From: Phytophthora quininea
Taxonomy: Eukaryota > Oomycota > Peronosporomycetes > Peronosporales > Peronosporaceae
Direction of reading: 5' to 3'
Length of the DNA: 64,000 bases
NCBI GenBank assembly: GCA_011947345.1
Contig: JAAVTG010000525.1
Coordinates: 248,001-312,000 of the forward strand
The position numbers and the translations under genes are program-made. This document shows, piece after piece, positions 1 through 11,450 of the stretch. Below the pieces are notes generated by a model, which did no database searches, had not been told where the DNA came from, and was given only the letters and a program-made list of their open reading frames with translations. Each line of letters begins with the position of its first letter. Within the stretch, counting starts at the first letter, position 1.

Positions 1-996
1 AGTGCGCTCTACCCGGAGCTGAGGCTGCCAGGTGCAACCCGTGGTCCTCGCAGCACAGCAAAAAGGGTGCGCAGGGTGTTTATTACCTGCCCAGCGTTAT
101 CGTTAGCCTTTCTTTGAGTCAGCGGCTGTCCGCCGTAGACTCCGCTGATGCCTCGGGCCGTGCGTCGAGCCGGCAATGCGTGCTCGACAGCAGGTGGGTC
201 GGTGTGGGGGACCAATCCTGCGCTAGCTCCCAGCGCCGTCGGTCCTTTTCGGCTCGGTGGCTTGGTTGGGTGGCGGGGCTGGGCGGACAACCTGCAGGCT
301 TCGGCGCAGGTCATGGCGAGCAGGAGCCATGCTTCCCAGGTTGCTCAACGAACGCGGCGCAGTCGATTTGCCTCGTCGGGCATGACGTGATTGGGGCGCT
401 TCAACAGAGACCGAGAGGCCAAGTCCCACCCGCGGCGAGGCCCACACAGACTGCTTTCCCCACACCAGCCCACTACGACGCACGCCGGCTGGGCCGTCAC
501 GCCGCTGACGGAAACATGGCCAGGTTTCCGCTCCGCAGAAGAGAGACACATTCGCGTCGTACAATCAGCAGCAGCAGCAGCAAATCGCGGCCACGATTGT
601 GGCGGCTTCTCCTTACCCCCACCGACGCCGGAGACTCCAGTGGCCCAACGCAAACGCCAGCGGGGAAAGGAAGCGCAAGCAAAAGCCCCCACAAAAAGAG
701 GAGTTAATCCTCGCACCGTCTATCGCGGAGCGGTGTGGTGTTGCTGCTGCTTGTGGCGTGTGGTGTTGGCGTGTGCTGTGTATCGCCTGACACTTTCGCA
801 CGGGAATTGAGCCAGCCATCTCTCGTCTCCTCTCGCGAGACTTGAGCCTCACTCTGGAAAACATCCATTACTGCTCACGGAGATCGCCTCGGCCCCACCG
901 CAGCGCGTTGCCAGCACCACAGCTCGCCGCCGCCTTCGCTGGATGATTTGTGAGGCTCGCGCTCCAGTCTTTGAGCCAGTCTTCAAGGATTCCGCC
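1..996. other. 5' flank of the RING gene; no supported gene
   Basis: GC-rich stretch with open frames on both strands that overlap each other and match no family I know, so I treat them as chance frames in GC-rich DNA. The last 200 bp probably hold the promoter and 5' leader of the downstream gene. A CTCACTCTGG stretch near 846 loosely resembles an oomycete initiator, but this is weak. Confidence 0.4.
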
Positions 997-2712
997 ATGC
1001 AGCCGGGTGGCCACCACCACCAGCAGACCAACGGCTACGAGTATGATGATTACCAGAGCTACAGCCAACCGCCGACGCCCGCTTCCGGCGGCGAGGCTCG
1101 CCCCTCAGTCCCCAGCATGCGACCGACGCTCGATGCGCCAGCCTACTACCCGCCGCAAGGCATGCTGCCGTCGCCGTACACGCCGCAGCACTCCTTTTAC
1201 CAGCCGAGCCGCACGCCCGTGGCCATCTCGCAGTTCCCCTACGCAGAGTCTCCGCTCGAGCACAAGCCTCCGACAGGATACCAGCGCGCCGAGCCGCTCC
1301 CGCTCGAGCGCATGTGTGACGTGTGCCAGCACCCGGACCCGGTTCTTGTAGCTCCTAACTGTAATCACACGTTCCACTCGCGCTGTGTGCACGCGTGGCC
1401 GCTGGACGCCTGTCCGGCGTGCGCCGCGCCATTAGAACAGGTCGCCATCTCGGGCAGCGTCAATATGATGGCGCAGCCCGCTCCTCGCAGCGGCAAGTGG
1501 ACTCGACCCGAAGAAGTTTTCATCGACGGCATTCTGCGCGAGTTTGACCGCCAGGCTTTGCCCCTGGCACACGGCACACCCATCCGACTAGTGCTGGCCA
1601 AGCTGCTCAATTGCTCGACGATGCGCTTGTCCAAGAAATTTCAGAAGAACGCACTCGGCAAGCGGACCTTCCGGGTCAGCAAACCTGCGCGTGGCGAGAA
1701 GGCGCTGCAATTTGACCAGATGGACCACACCCGACGACAACGCGAGTTTTCTCGCCTGGAGCAAGCTTTCCGACAGGAGCTGGTGGACCAGTTCCGCCGC
1801 GAAAACAACACGGACGAAGGCGCACTGGTCGAGACGCAGAATCTACGCTGCGCGGTGCAGCAGTTTTGGGTCAGCAACTTCCTCAAATTCGCGATCCTCG
1901 TGGGTCAACCTGTGGTGGGACTCGATGTCTCGGACGCCAAGAAGCGCAAGCACGCGCTGCAATTATTACGCAACGCCAAGTACGACGAGTTGTTATCACC
2001 ATGGAGCCAGCATCACCCTTCTCCAGCCAACACGGTCAGCGTGACCCCGATGCCGCCCATTATGGCGACTCCGTCGGGAGACGTCCACAATGCCACCAGC
2101 TCGTGGAGTTCCGGTGCGCCAGTGTATTCGTCTACGAACCTGGGACACCAGGACAACGGGCCGTCACTACTGCAGCAAATCGATCGGCGGCCTGCCAAGA
2201 AAATGCGCACTCCTGAAGGCAGCGTCGAGGTAAACCGCTACGGATTGCAGGTATCCACAATGGACCAGTCTGCGTCGGCGTTCCCGCACTACGAGAGACT
2301 GTCGCCACCGCCAGCAGCGGCGTCGCCGTTTGACTACAGCCAGCAGCAGACGCAGCAGCAGTATTCGCCAGAGTCATATGCCCGCCCGTCCACGACCAGC
2401 TACTATGGCGACGTCAAGGCGGAAAAGCCAGGCTTGGGCTATGCCAGCGTGCACCAACAGCAGCAGCAGCAGATGCCGTCGACATTAGTGGACAACGAGC
2501 CAATTGCCCACAGCGAGAGAAGCGGGCTAGCGCCGACGACCTACCAGACGGGATCGGGGGCTTATCACGCGAGCGGCGCTGGCGTTCCCTGGGACGATCT
2601 GCTGGAAAACGTTCCTGCATCGGCACCAAATGCCAACGCAGGGGTTGGCGCACAACCAACAAGCCAAGGACCTCCCTACCAGAGCTGGTCCAACAACCCG
2701 CACATGATGTGA
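997..2712 (+). CDS. RING-type zinc finger protein with stramenopile-type conserved domain and Q-rich tail
   Basis: Single-exon gene of about 571 aa. I prefer the ATG at 997 (context GCCATGC) to an in-frame ATG at 943. The N-terminus is disordered and rich in H, Q, P and Y. A RING-like cluster follows at about residues 107-142: CDVC, then NCNH..H..C, then CPAC, giving a C-x2-C / C-x-H / H-x2-C / C-x2-C ligand pattern. At about residues 168-226 lies a block starting KWTRPEEVFIDGIL and ending LLNCSTMRLSKKF, a pattern I recall as common in oomycete and diatom nuclear proteins. The C-terminal half is low complexity with glutamine runs and a KK basic patch. The RING suggests E3 ligase activity or protein binding; the tail resembles a transcription regulator. 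The function is inferred and the target is unknown. Confidence 0.75.
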   Translation: MQPGGHHHQQTNGYEYDDYQSYSQPPTPASGGEARPSVPSMRPTLDAPAYYPPQGMLPSPYTPQHSFYQPSRTPVAISQFPYAESPLEHKPPTGYQRAEPLPLERMCDVCQHPDPVLVAPNCNHTFHSRCVHAWPLDACPACAAPLEQVAISGSVNMMAQPAPRSGKWTRPEEVFIDGILREFDRQALPLAHGTPIRLVLAKLLNCSTMRLSKKFQKNALGKRTFRVSKPARGEKALQFDQMDHTRRQREFSRLEQAFRQELVDQFRRENNTDEGALVETQNLRCAVQQFWVSNFLKFAILVGQPVVGLDVSDAKKRKHALQLLRNAKYDELLSPWSQHHPSPANTVSVTPMPPIMATPSGDVHNATSSWSSGAPVYSSTNLGHQDNGPSLLQQIDRRPAKKMRTPEGSVEVNRYGLQVSTMDQSASAFPHYERLSPPPAAASPFDYSQQQTQQQYSPESYARPSTTSYYGDVKAEKPGLGYASVHQQQQQQMPSTLVDNEPIAHSERSGLAPTTYQTGSGAYHASGAGVPWDDLLENVPASAPNANAGVGAQPTSQGPPYQSWSNNPHMM

Positions 2713-4189
2713 GAAGATTTATTGTCTTGAGTCGAGTCAAGTGGGTCTCGATGTTATGTGTGACGCGAGCGAAAGCGTCCAATTTGAGTATTTTGAAGAA
2801 TTGTCGTCTAGTGCAGCTAAAGAAGTTATGATAACAACCGCGCGTGGAATTACCCGAGCAAAAATGTCGATGAAGCTGCCAAGTGAAATACTTTAGGTAG
2901 TCGTCCTGTACTTCGTCATCAGTCGCGTTATCCAAATATTATCATCACGGTACATCGATGGAGTACTTGAAGGCGTCGTGAACTGCGGTGTGATGCTTGG
3001 GAAAATATTGCTTGTGGTGTGAAGTTACCTTTCATTTAGAATAGAAGACACCTGCAGGGGCAATGATTTTACAACGGAAATATGAAATGAGCAAGTGAAC
3101 GCTGGACCTAATGACGGCTGGAAGCATTGGCATTAGCAGGACTTCATCAAAGGGGTGACGAAGGCTGGGCGTTTAACGAACTTTGCTGTCGCGACTTTAG
3201 GTGCTGGACAAGCATTCCTCCCGTCTACTTTATCCACACTAGTTCTATATTTAGATCTAGATTGGATACATATAAATCTAGCGTGAATAAAACAGAATTT
3301 GAAACACGTTTTCTTCCCTGGAGGTTTCTTGGAAGCGGTACGCTCAGTAATCTCACTTTAACCCACCTACTCCTGAAACTATTCCGTTATAGTTAACATA
3401 TGAATTAACGAATGGCGGAAAATCAGTACTTATTACCCTGTATTAAGCATATGGTGCTTGTGATTGGACGAGGCCTGTTGTGACAAAGTGTTTTGTTAGC
3501 ACAAAACCTGCACTAAAACCTTCGCTTTGCAATCTCCCCGCAAAACCGTTATGATAATTCAAGATGGGGCACAGTTTCGCGCCAAAGTTCTCCAACTGCG
3601 CGCATCAAACTTTGACCAGTTCTCTACTAGAAGGAAGCAGACGAAAGCTGTCCGAAAAGTTTGGTGACGAGTCAAAACGTAGGCGTACTGCATTTAGTAC
3701 TTATATAAACTTCTCATCCGTCTCACTGTCTTCTACTCGGTGCTTCTGTACGCTGCAGCTTGGGGGAACAGCGGCGCTGTTTCGCCAGGTCTGGTGCCAT
3801 ACTTGGCTGAAGGCGAGCTCACTGCCTTGGTCCAGGCATCGCACCTTGTTGAAGAGAGCCACACGACTCCCTTCGTGATATAGAGCAGATTCAAAAGAAG
3901 AACCGGCCCTCGAACTTCTAATTTAGGATCGCCAGGCTGAGCAGAACTTATAGAGCCACTGTCTGCTTTTCTGGCCGTTTTCTCTCATGTTTTGCTTTAG
4001 TGTGTGCAACTGCCTCGGCAACGGCGACGTCAGCAGCTCTTCGCCGCTGTTTCCTGCCACGAAACCCTCCCTTGCTTGAGATAGCAAATCGACGTGCAGT
4101 CGCCGGATGAACTCAGCGTGACTGGGGTGGTGCGAAGGAATTGAGTCCGAGAACAAACGTCGCCCAAAGAACATGGCGCGAGGCACTTA
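2713..4189. other. Gene-free stretch, AT-richer
   Basis: Downstream of the RING gene the base composition turns AT-rich. Short frames (for example 3127-3396 and 3564-3878) show no recognisable domain and no coherent start. It may contain eroded sequence of the piggyBac-like copy that follows, but nothing here is supported as a gene. Confidence 0.4.
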
Positions 4190-4883
4190 CTGTTGAAAGC
4201 TTTGGATCTCGCTGTTTAGCACTGCATGGATATGTGCTTGTCGGCAGTTGGGAGTGCAGCCGCGTTATCTACAACCATCGTCATCAAGCTGCGCCCCGTA
4301 ATATGGTGACTGCATCATCAAGCAAACGACTGGTGGTGCAAGGCCAAAGGAAGCTGCCACAGGGCAGCATCCTGGAGAAGTAGCAGAAAATTACCAATGG
4401 TAATGAACTTCACTTCAAAACTTACTTCCTGAGCGCATTCGGCTTTTACTTCACTTATCGCTCCACAAATCTAATACTTACAACATTGCTCAATGGCAAG
4501 AGCATCCAGAATTTATTGCGATTGTTTGGATGGACTCTCAGCCAGTGCGATTCCTAGTCTGGCTGCTCTACACAGCCGATTCGAGTGACTCATCGTAAGT
4601 CGGACGGCCCGTCTCAGCGGTGCCGTGTCCTCGACTGGTCGTCGACTACCATGAGACTATGGGCGGCGTAGACGCACACAACCAATTGCTCCTGCAGCGC
4701 TACTCCATCTATAAGTCTGTGCGGATGCGGAAGTACTACAGGACAGTATTCTTAGGGCTGGTGGATCTGGCGTTGGTGAACGCGTTCATTGTGCACGAAC
4801 TTGCGGTGGAAAAAATAGGGGTGTGGGGGAACCGGTGCCGACGGGATCCCATCCATGGTCCCGACATGGTAGATGTCCATTGA
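4190..4883 (+). mobile_element. piggyBac-like transposase remnant (C-terminal part of DDE_Tnp_1_7)
   Basis: The clearest part is an open stretch at 4620-4883 with no ATG. It reads CPRLVVDYHETMGGVD, then HNQLLLQRYSIYKSV, then RKYYRTVFLGLVDLALVNAF. These are the hallmark blocks at the end of piggyBac transposase domains (D-Y-x-x-x-MGGVD; LQRYS; KYYxxxFLGLxDxAxVNA). Just upstream a WMDSQPV stretch near 4530 fits the family's W-x-D-x-x-PV block, but a stop and frame changes separate it. No intact catalytic N-terminal half and no terminal repeats could be identified. This is a dead fragment. Confidence 0.8.
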
Positions 4884-5405
4884 GCATGCGTTCTTACGTA
4901 ATACCCTCCGCTTCTAGAGTTATCGCATAATGGAGGTTCGTGTAGGTATGATACGATTGAGATTATTTATGAGTACATGATGGAATGTTTAATGAATGGG
5001 CTAACATGTCCAGCTGGTGGGTCCAAGCAGGCATCCAACAAGGTAAAACGCTGTGGCAGAGCTCCATCGATATTACCCCGGTCAAAGCCCCTTGGACAGG
5101 CATGGTAAATTTTTATCTGCTTTATTCATCAGGTTGTAGTTCCAATTGGACGTAGACAGTAACAATCGAAGCTTAATGTCTATGTTTGTTTTGAGTAGCG
5201 CGCTAGCTTCGTCTTCATCCCACTTGCCAGCTAGAAATTATCAGCTACTGAGTAGCGGGCTGAGTAGCGGTTTGTCATGAAGACCTACCAATATATCCAC
5301 ACACACAAAATACCACCCAGTTTATGGAAAAAAACACTTTATATTTAGAACTAGCGGGGCTAAATCAAAATCCCTTTAAATATACGTAAATCAAAACTAT
5401 ACTAG
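4884..5405. other. Gene-free stretch between transposon remnants
   Basis: No open frame or motif here is convincing. The sequence lies between the piggyBac-like and MULE-like fragments and is probably non-coding transposon or intergenic DNA. Confidence 0.4.
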
Positions 5406-5915
5406 CTACTTTTTGGGGTGAACGATTTTACAAATTCCAAGCAGCAATGAATGCTTTACGTTTTTCGGTGAATACACTGTATATATTATAAGAGAAAAGC
5501 TGCTCGGCGCTATCACTTCTGGAATGCATACAGAGATGCCTATGGCAAGTGTGAGTAACAAGACGATCGGAATGAAATGGTAGTAGTACATTTTACTAGC
5601 CGCCTTCACTGAGAACCGTTCGACGTCATATAGCTCGGTCACGTGCAGTCCGCGGTGGATGGCAGCCTTCATTGCGTGAATGTTCGGGAACATCTTGTCT
5701 TGCCACCGCCTGCATGTGCAATCCTTTTCGACAAGATTGACGGTGCGCCGAACGTGAGCATAATCGGGACGTTTACTCACATCTGTAAACCGGATAATGT
5801 ATTTACCGTCCAGGCAGTTACGAAACATTCTAAATAATATTTTGTTTTGTATATGTAAATCAGATCTAAACGTACAGCACTGAGGATTCTCGACGTTACA
5901 CAAGGCGGTGTCCAT
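5406..5915 (-). mobile_element. MULE-type transposase C-terminal remnant with decayed SWIM zinc finger
   Basis: A 169-codon open stretch on the minus strand reads NLVEKDCTCRRWQDKMFPNIHAMKAAI, quoted here in parts: the C-x-C-x2-WQ start and the H-A-x-x-A-I end match the SWIM finger (CxCx(n)CxH) found near the C-terminus of Mutator-like transposases. The cysteine of the final C-x-H pair is missing (PNIHA where PC.HA is expected). A short Y-rich segment follows, as in intact MULE proteins. The DDE core is absent. I call it a degraded C-terminal fragment. Confidence 0.7.
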
Positions 5916-6189
5916 AGTTTGTAAGCGCTTGGAATATTTTTGCGAAGTGACATTAAGCTGGTTAAGACTCTAACTCTTTTCTACAGAGGCTTCCGTGTGG
6001 CAAGCCCCTCCGTCGTCTCTAGACCAGTCATTCCTCATTATTATGAAATGCCGCTGATGATGCGGCTGCACTCGATTATAAAGAAGTTGACGCAAGTGGT
6101 ATGCCGACGCGGCGGATCTTGCCGTCATCGAGTGTTGTCTTCAACATTGCTCACCCCCGTTCTGCACTGCACTGCCCCCGAAGACAACT

Positions 6190-6700
6190 CACTTAGCCGC
6201 TAAAGCAGAAGACCTGCGAGCTCCTCATGGTCCCAAACTATATCGTACTGGTGAATGAGTGCAGCACACGTAGATGGACTCAAACGGCTCCCGCGAGCTC
6301 ATTGGCCTCTAGTCCACGCCACGCGACAAAAGCTGCCAGTCCTTGGTCTCTTCATTGTACTTGCGCTGCTCTACCGCACGGAAATCCAGTTTCATGCCTT
6401 GAGTCGTGATCACCCCGCGATTATCCTCGATGACCTCAAGATAAGCCTCCGAGTAGCGCTTTAGATCGGCCGTGGACTTCATACACGTTCTTGGTCAGCA
6501 GGTGCTCCACCATGAAAAATGAGATCGAACTTCACTCACTTGGAATGGCTCGACCCATCGAATCAATAACTTACTGTTCTGTAGTCTCTTATCCACGAGG
6601 AACTATAAAACGTAGTCGCCAAGTTCGAAATTGCACGTACTGCCTTTGGCACGAGCCATGTGGGCCAGACGTTTGCACCCCTTGCGACACTACGTCGGCA
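6190..6700 (-). mobile_element. Ty3/gypsy integrase C-terminus and chromodomain remnant
   Basis: On the minus strand the sequence reads FELGDYVL, stop, DKRLQNSKLLIRWVEPFQV, then after a frame change RGVITTQGMKLDFRAVEQRK and YNEETKDWQLL. This is the GDYV / LLxRWxGPF block that follows the integrase core, then the start of a chromodomain, in the arrangement of the full-length element at 13.0-18.5 kb. In-frame stops (one directly after GDYVL) and at least one frameshift show it is inactive. It is diverged from the full-length copy, so probably an older insertion or related family. Confidence 0.7.
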
Positions 6701-7385
6701 TGCAGTTCACTACAACTTCATAAATATACGTAAATCAAAACTAAAACAATGGCCCCGCTGCTAGCTGGTTTAGAGATCCCCGCCAATCAGGGTCAACGGC
6801 AGACGCAACTTAAAAATCCTATCCAGTTTTGACCCTCTCTCGAGTAAGCTCTGGCTAAATTTTTCGCGGTATACTTGGGCGAGAGATGAACTTTCTCGAC
6901 GGATGGAGCAACTATCTTCTGTACCCACTATATAAATTGCTTGCCCGGCTGAGCCGTTTACTATGACGTACCGTAGCCACCGTTATATAAGAGCTGTCAC
7001 GCAGGGCCGCCCACACAACGCGATTTTTACTATGGCACGTGTCTCTCCTTTTATGTAATGTCCACACAAACAGAGGGCGGGCATGAAGCGAAGAAAAGCC
7101 GAGCCGTCACGTGCCTAGCTCGTCCTGATAATTGTGCTAAAGCAACAACATCTACTACTTGCAGCTGTTACATCGACGAAAAGGACCACCACTAACTTAC
7201 TGTTGCTTTTGCTTTTTCCGTAGCAATTTGCCGACTGTTTCCTAGCTGAGCTGCTCTCGTCGCCGCTTCCGCGAGGGCTCAGTTTATGTTCCACCTCAAC
7301 GCTGCTCGCACAGGCTATGAAGACCGTTGTTGACTCTCTAATTGCCAGGCCCAGAAGATTTTTTACTTCGCATCCTTCTCGAGTT
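6701..7385. other. Gene-free stretch
   Basis: No coding signal seen on either strand. It separates the gypsy and Crypton remnants and may be their flanks. Confidence 0.35.
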
Positions 7386-8600
7386 TTACCATAAGAAATC
7401 GAAGTTGGCTGAGACGCTTCTGCATCTATCTGTTGGGCATGTCGCGGCCGTCAAGAAGTCGAAGAGGTGGAATGCGCTTTGCGCTATACACACGCAGTGT
7501 ACCCACGAGTGGCGGACGGAGAAATCGGGAATATCGAAATCAAAAGGAACACGACAAAATTTACCGCCCCAGTAATGACTGGCCCCCATTTTCATCGACA
7601 GCGACATCTGCAGCTGGCGCCTTGGTTATTTTTAATTTGTTCACAAGTTCTGCAACACCGGTGTCTTGAAGGCATGCCCTTATTGCGTCGTGATGTTAAT
7701 GATAAGTAACCGTGGCAGTGCCAATAGCACGTTTCGCCAACTCGGCGATGAGGTCCGTCACTGTGACAACTCGTGTAGCCTCCATCGTTGACATTGCTTC
7801 GACTAACGCGTCTTTTATTCTCGTTAGTTCACAAAGCATTGAGACGTGAGGAGGAAGCTTGGAAACATAAGCCTCGTGCCCATTGCAACGGACTCGTCAT
7901 GGTTATTGAAGTGAGGTGCCAAAGTTGAGAATTTGTAGCTTTCCGTAGGCAGTCCCGCAACTGTGCGCCTCACGTGCATGTCACCGACAGCTTCATACCG
8001 CAGATACGTGTTCTAACCGCTTCCTAGTGACCAACTTGCTCACAAATGAACAGCGGTAGATGACGGACATGCCGTCGGGCCGGAGGAACAAAACGTGGCT
8101 GATCCTTTCCGCATTGAGTTTGTCCCCAGCTCGGTGGTGTCGAGCCCTTGACGCCTCAACTCAGCTGCAACATCTTCTTGAGTCAGCAAATGGAGCCTGC
8201 ACTTCCGGAAACGCTCTATTGATTATGCCATGGAAAAGTAAATCACTGCCGTCAAAATTCGATGTTGCCGAGTAAAGCCCCAACGCAACTATAGGAAAAA
8301 TGCTAGGCTGAAGTGGATTTGTGTGGACATACCGAGGGTCTCGTGGCCTATTACCACCTTGATCGTTTTCGTGCACGCGAAGTGAACCTGCAACGCATCG
8401 CCTCTCCATTCCAGGTGAGAGTGACGAATGTCAAACGCATTCGAGGAGAGGCATATAAATTCCATGCGATGACCATGTAGGCATGTGCGAATGCCATCTC
8501 CTTGCTTGTGTTTCCTAGCATTTTCCCACGCAAAAACGAATATAGATCAAATATGAGCGGGTCTTTACCAGGCGTCACGATGGCATCCTCATTCCCAGCG
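7386..8600 (-). mobile_element. Crypton-like tyrosine recombinase remnant
   Basis: Reading the minus strand across several frames gives segments in the order seen in oomycete Crypton proteins: FAHAYMVIAWNLY (about 8500), DPRYVHTNPL and VALGLYSATSNF (about 8300), LGTNSMRKGSATFCSSGPTA (about 8090), NTYLRYEAVGDMHV (about 8000), PTESYKFSTLAPHF, and finally HYWGGKFCRVPFDFDIP (about 7570). The MRKGSAT segment holds the conserved Arg of the tyrosine-recombinase box (usually HxxR; His replaced by Asn here) and TYLRY holds the candidate nucleophilic Tyr. In-frame stops lie after AVHL and in the W-x-x-G segment, and frame changes separate the blocks, so the copy is dead. Family assignment rests on remembered motif order. 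Confidence 0.7.
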
Positions 8601-8949
8601 TCTTTGGCGAGCTTGTGCTTGAGTCCCTTGAATAGTTCGTGAGCTCGGACTCCGTGCAGAGCTGTTGTATTGTGGCTGCACTTGTGTCTCCGAGACTGTC
8701 TGAAAATGATGTGTGACTTGTTTCGGGCGAGTCAAGCGAGGAAGTGGCAATAGAAGTTCTGGTCAGTTGTTGTTGGGCGCTCGCTAACGGTATTGTCGCG
8801 AATTTCGCTTACTGTTTGCCCTAACTTCGCTCAATCCTGGCCTTCCATTTTGGTTAGGCAAGTGTTTGCGTACGAAATTGCCATGTCCGTAGATTCAGAC
8901 AGGGGAAGAAAATCAAATTTCGGGTTCACTGTTGAACACATTTTGGGGA

Positions 8950-11389
8950 ATGTGTTTTTGCGATCGGGGTTTTTCCCGGGGCGGCTGCCGCTCGTCACTG
9001 CTGCTGCTCCTGGGGGTTGTGCTCTGCTACAGCGCTCTACCCACCACCAACGTCCGAGGTGTCCACGGGCTCTGAAGACGTGCTCCAGTAAGTGGAGTGG
9101 TTCTTTCATCCTCATCTACTCCAAATAATATCCTAACACTTTTGTTCTTATCCTTCTTTGACAGAAGAAACTCGCAGAACCTGATGGTGGACGAGCTGGA
9201 CGACGAACCGCTGAGCGGCGGCGAGACGTTCGCGTTCCAGGCCGAGGTCTCGCGCTTCATGGACATCCTCACCAACTCGCTGTACCGCACCAAGGAGATC
9301 TTCCTGCGCGAGCTTATCTCCAACGCCTCGGATGCGCTGGACAAGATCCGCTTCCTGACGCTGTCCAACAGCGAGCTGCTGGGCAAGCTCAAGGACCTGG
9401 AGATCTGTATCAGCTTCGACCGCGACGCGCACACGCTCACGATCCGAGACACGGGTGTGGGCATGACCAAGGACGACCTTGTCAACAACCTGGGCACGGT
9501 GGCCAAGTCCGGCACCGCCAACTTCGTCGAGGCCATGCAGGCTGGTGTCGACGACAGCAGCCTCACCGGCCAGTTCGGCGTCGATTTCTACTCGGTCTAC
9601 CTCGTGGCCGACCGCGTGCGCGTCATCACCAAGAACCACGACGACGCCCAGTACATTTGGGAGTCGGATGCCAACGCGTCCTTCATTATCGCCAAGGACC
9701 CACGCGGTGACACACTGGGACGTGGCACAGAGATCACGCTGTTCCTCAAACCTGACGCCACGGAGTTCCAGGACCAAGATAAGCACAAGAACCTCGTCGG
9801 ACACTACAGCGAGTTCATTAATTTCCCCATCTACGTTAACTGGAGCTCTACGGAGACCTATGAGGTTGAAGAGGAGCTGGTGGATATCGAAGAGACCAAA
9901 GAAGGATATCGAGAAGACTGGAGAAAAAAACGCGGAGCTGGAAGCTGTAGAGGAAGACGATGAAGAGAAGGCCCCTAAGACACGCACAGAGACTCGCACA
10001 GTGTGGAACTGGGAGCGCGTGAATGAAGTCAAGGCCATCTGGACGCGCTCCAAGGACGACATTAGCGACGACGAGTACGAGAGCTTCTACCACTCACTGC
10101 AAAAGACGGACAGCACTGATCCGCTGACGTGGATCCACTTCCAGGCTGAAGGAGAGATTGAGTTTAAATCCATCTTGTACGTACCTGGCCAAGCCCCGAT
10201 CGACCTCTACACGCGCTTTGAGAACAAAAATGCGGAGATTAAGCTGTATGTCCGCAAAGTGCTGATCACGGATGACTTCGACGACTTCCTGCCACGATAC
10301 CTCAACTTCATTGCTGGTGTGGTAGACTCGGACGACTTGCCTATCAACGTTTCTCGCGAGACTCTCCAGGAGAACAAAATCCTGCGTGTTATCCGCAAGA
10401 AGTTGGTACGGAAGGTCCTCGAGATGCTGCGTAAACTGGCGGAGAACGACGAGGGTGACGAGGAGGAGGAGGAGGAGGAAGACGACGCGGAGTCGACCGA
10501 TTCGACCGACGCAGAATCGGAGGACGCCGAGGAAACTGAGGCTGATGCCGAGGAGGACGGAAACGTGTCTTACAACAAGTTCTGGGAAGAATTTGGCAAG
10601 AACATCAAGCTCGGCGTGATGGACGACCCCGCTAACAAGGCGAAGCTTGTGAAGTTGCTTCGCTTCGTGTCGAGCGACAGTGATGGCAAGTTGCTGTCTC
10701 TGGAACAGTACGTGGACCGCATGAAGGACTGGCAGGACTCCATCTACTACATTGCTGCTGAGAGCGTCGAGGCGTGCGAGAAGTCTCCTTCATGGAGAAG
10801 ATGCGTGCGAAGGGTCTGGAGGTGCTCTACTTTGTCGACACCCTCGACGAGTACATGGTGTCGCACATTGCTGACTACGACGGCAAGAAGCTGGTGTCCA
10901 TTACGAAGGAGGGCATCAAATTCGGCGATGAGGACGAGTCTCTGGTGCAGAAGCGCGAGAAGCTGTACGCGGACAAGTACGAGGCGCTCACGACCGCGCT
11001 GAAGACGCTGTATGCGGGCAAGATCTCGCGTGTAACCATGTCCCAGCGTGTGGTGGACTCGCCTGCCGTTATGGTGACGTCGCAGTGGGGATACTCGGCC
11101 AACATGCAGCGCATCATCAAGGCGCAGACGTTTGCGCAGGGTGACTCCAACTCCCGATGTATGGCACGAGCTCTGCGATCCTGGAGCTTAACCCTCGTCA
11201 CCCCATCGTCTCTAAGCTCAACGACCTCATGGCGAGCGATCCTGAGAAGGAGGAGACCAAGGACTTGGCGTGGTTGCTGTACGACACTGCTCTTGTCAAC
11301 TCTGGCTTTGACATGGATGATTCCAGCCACGTTTCGGCTCGTAGGAGGAAGAAGAGGTTGCTGAAGTGGTGGAGGAAATGACCGAACTG
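8950..11389 (+). CDS. HSP90B1: Endoplasmin/GRP94-type ER HSP90, interrupted by several frameshifts
   Basis: ER-lumen ATP-dependent chaperone of the HSP90 family. Exon 1 (8950-9087, start tentative) encodes a hydrophobic signal-peptide-like [10 protein letters not shown] 77-bp GT-AG intron (9088-9164, with CTAAC branch-like box) leads to the main exon. The ATPase domain shows [21 protein letters not shown] and [10 protein letters not shown]. An acidic linker, the middle domain ([21 protein letters not shown]) and the dimerisation domain ([23 protein letters not shown]) follow. The frame breaks at least five times: in exon 1 (9050-9075), at an extra A near 9898, at a lost T near 10789, near 11155 and near 11340. 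GQFGVDFYS replaces the near-invariant GQFGVGFYS. The acidic end [15 protein letters not shown] resembles a tail before an ER-retention signal, but no clean xDEL-stop is visible. It is either a decaying copy or an error-rich read of a live gene. Confidence 0.85.
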
Positions 11390-11450
11390 CGTCAATCACA
11401 ACATCAAACCCAGCTGACTCTTGCTCCGTTCAAAACTTGCTTTGCATCCA

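Noticed and set aside
114..810. Overlapping ORFs of 60-197 aa at the left end
   Set aside because: Frames on both strands compete, the composition is low complexity, and no domain or splice pattern supports a gene.
9148..10062. Long minus-strand ORF (304 aa) opposite GRP94
   Set aside because: Antisense frame of a GC-biased conserved gene; its residues (V/L/R-rich) mirror codon bias and the plus strand is unmistakably HSP90.
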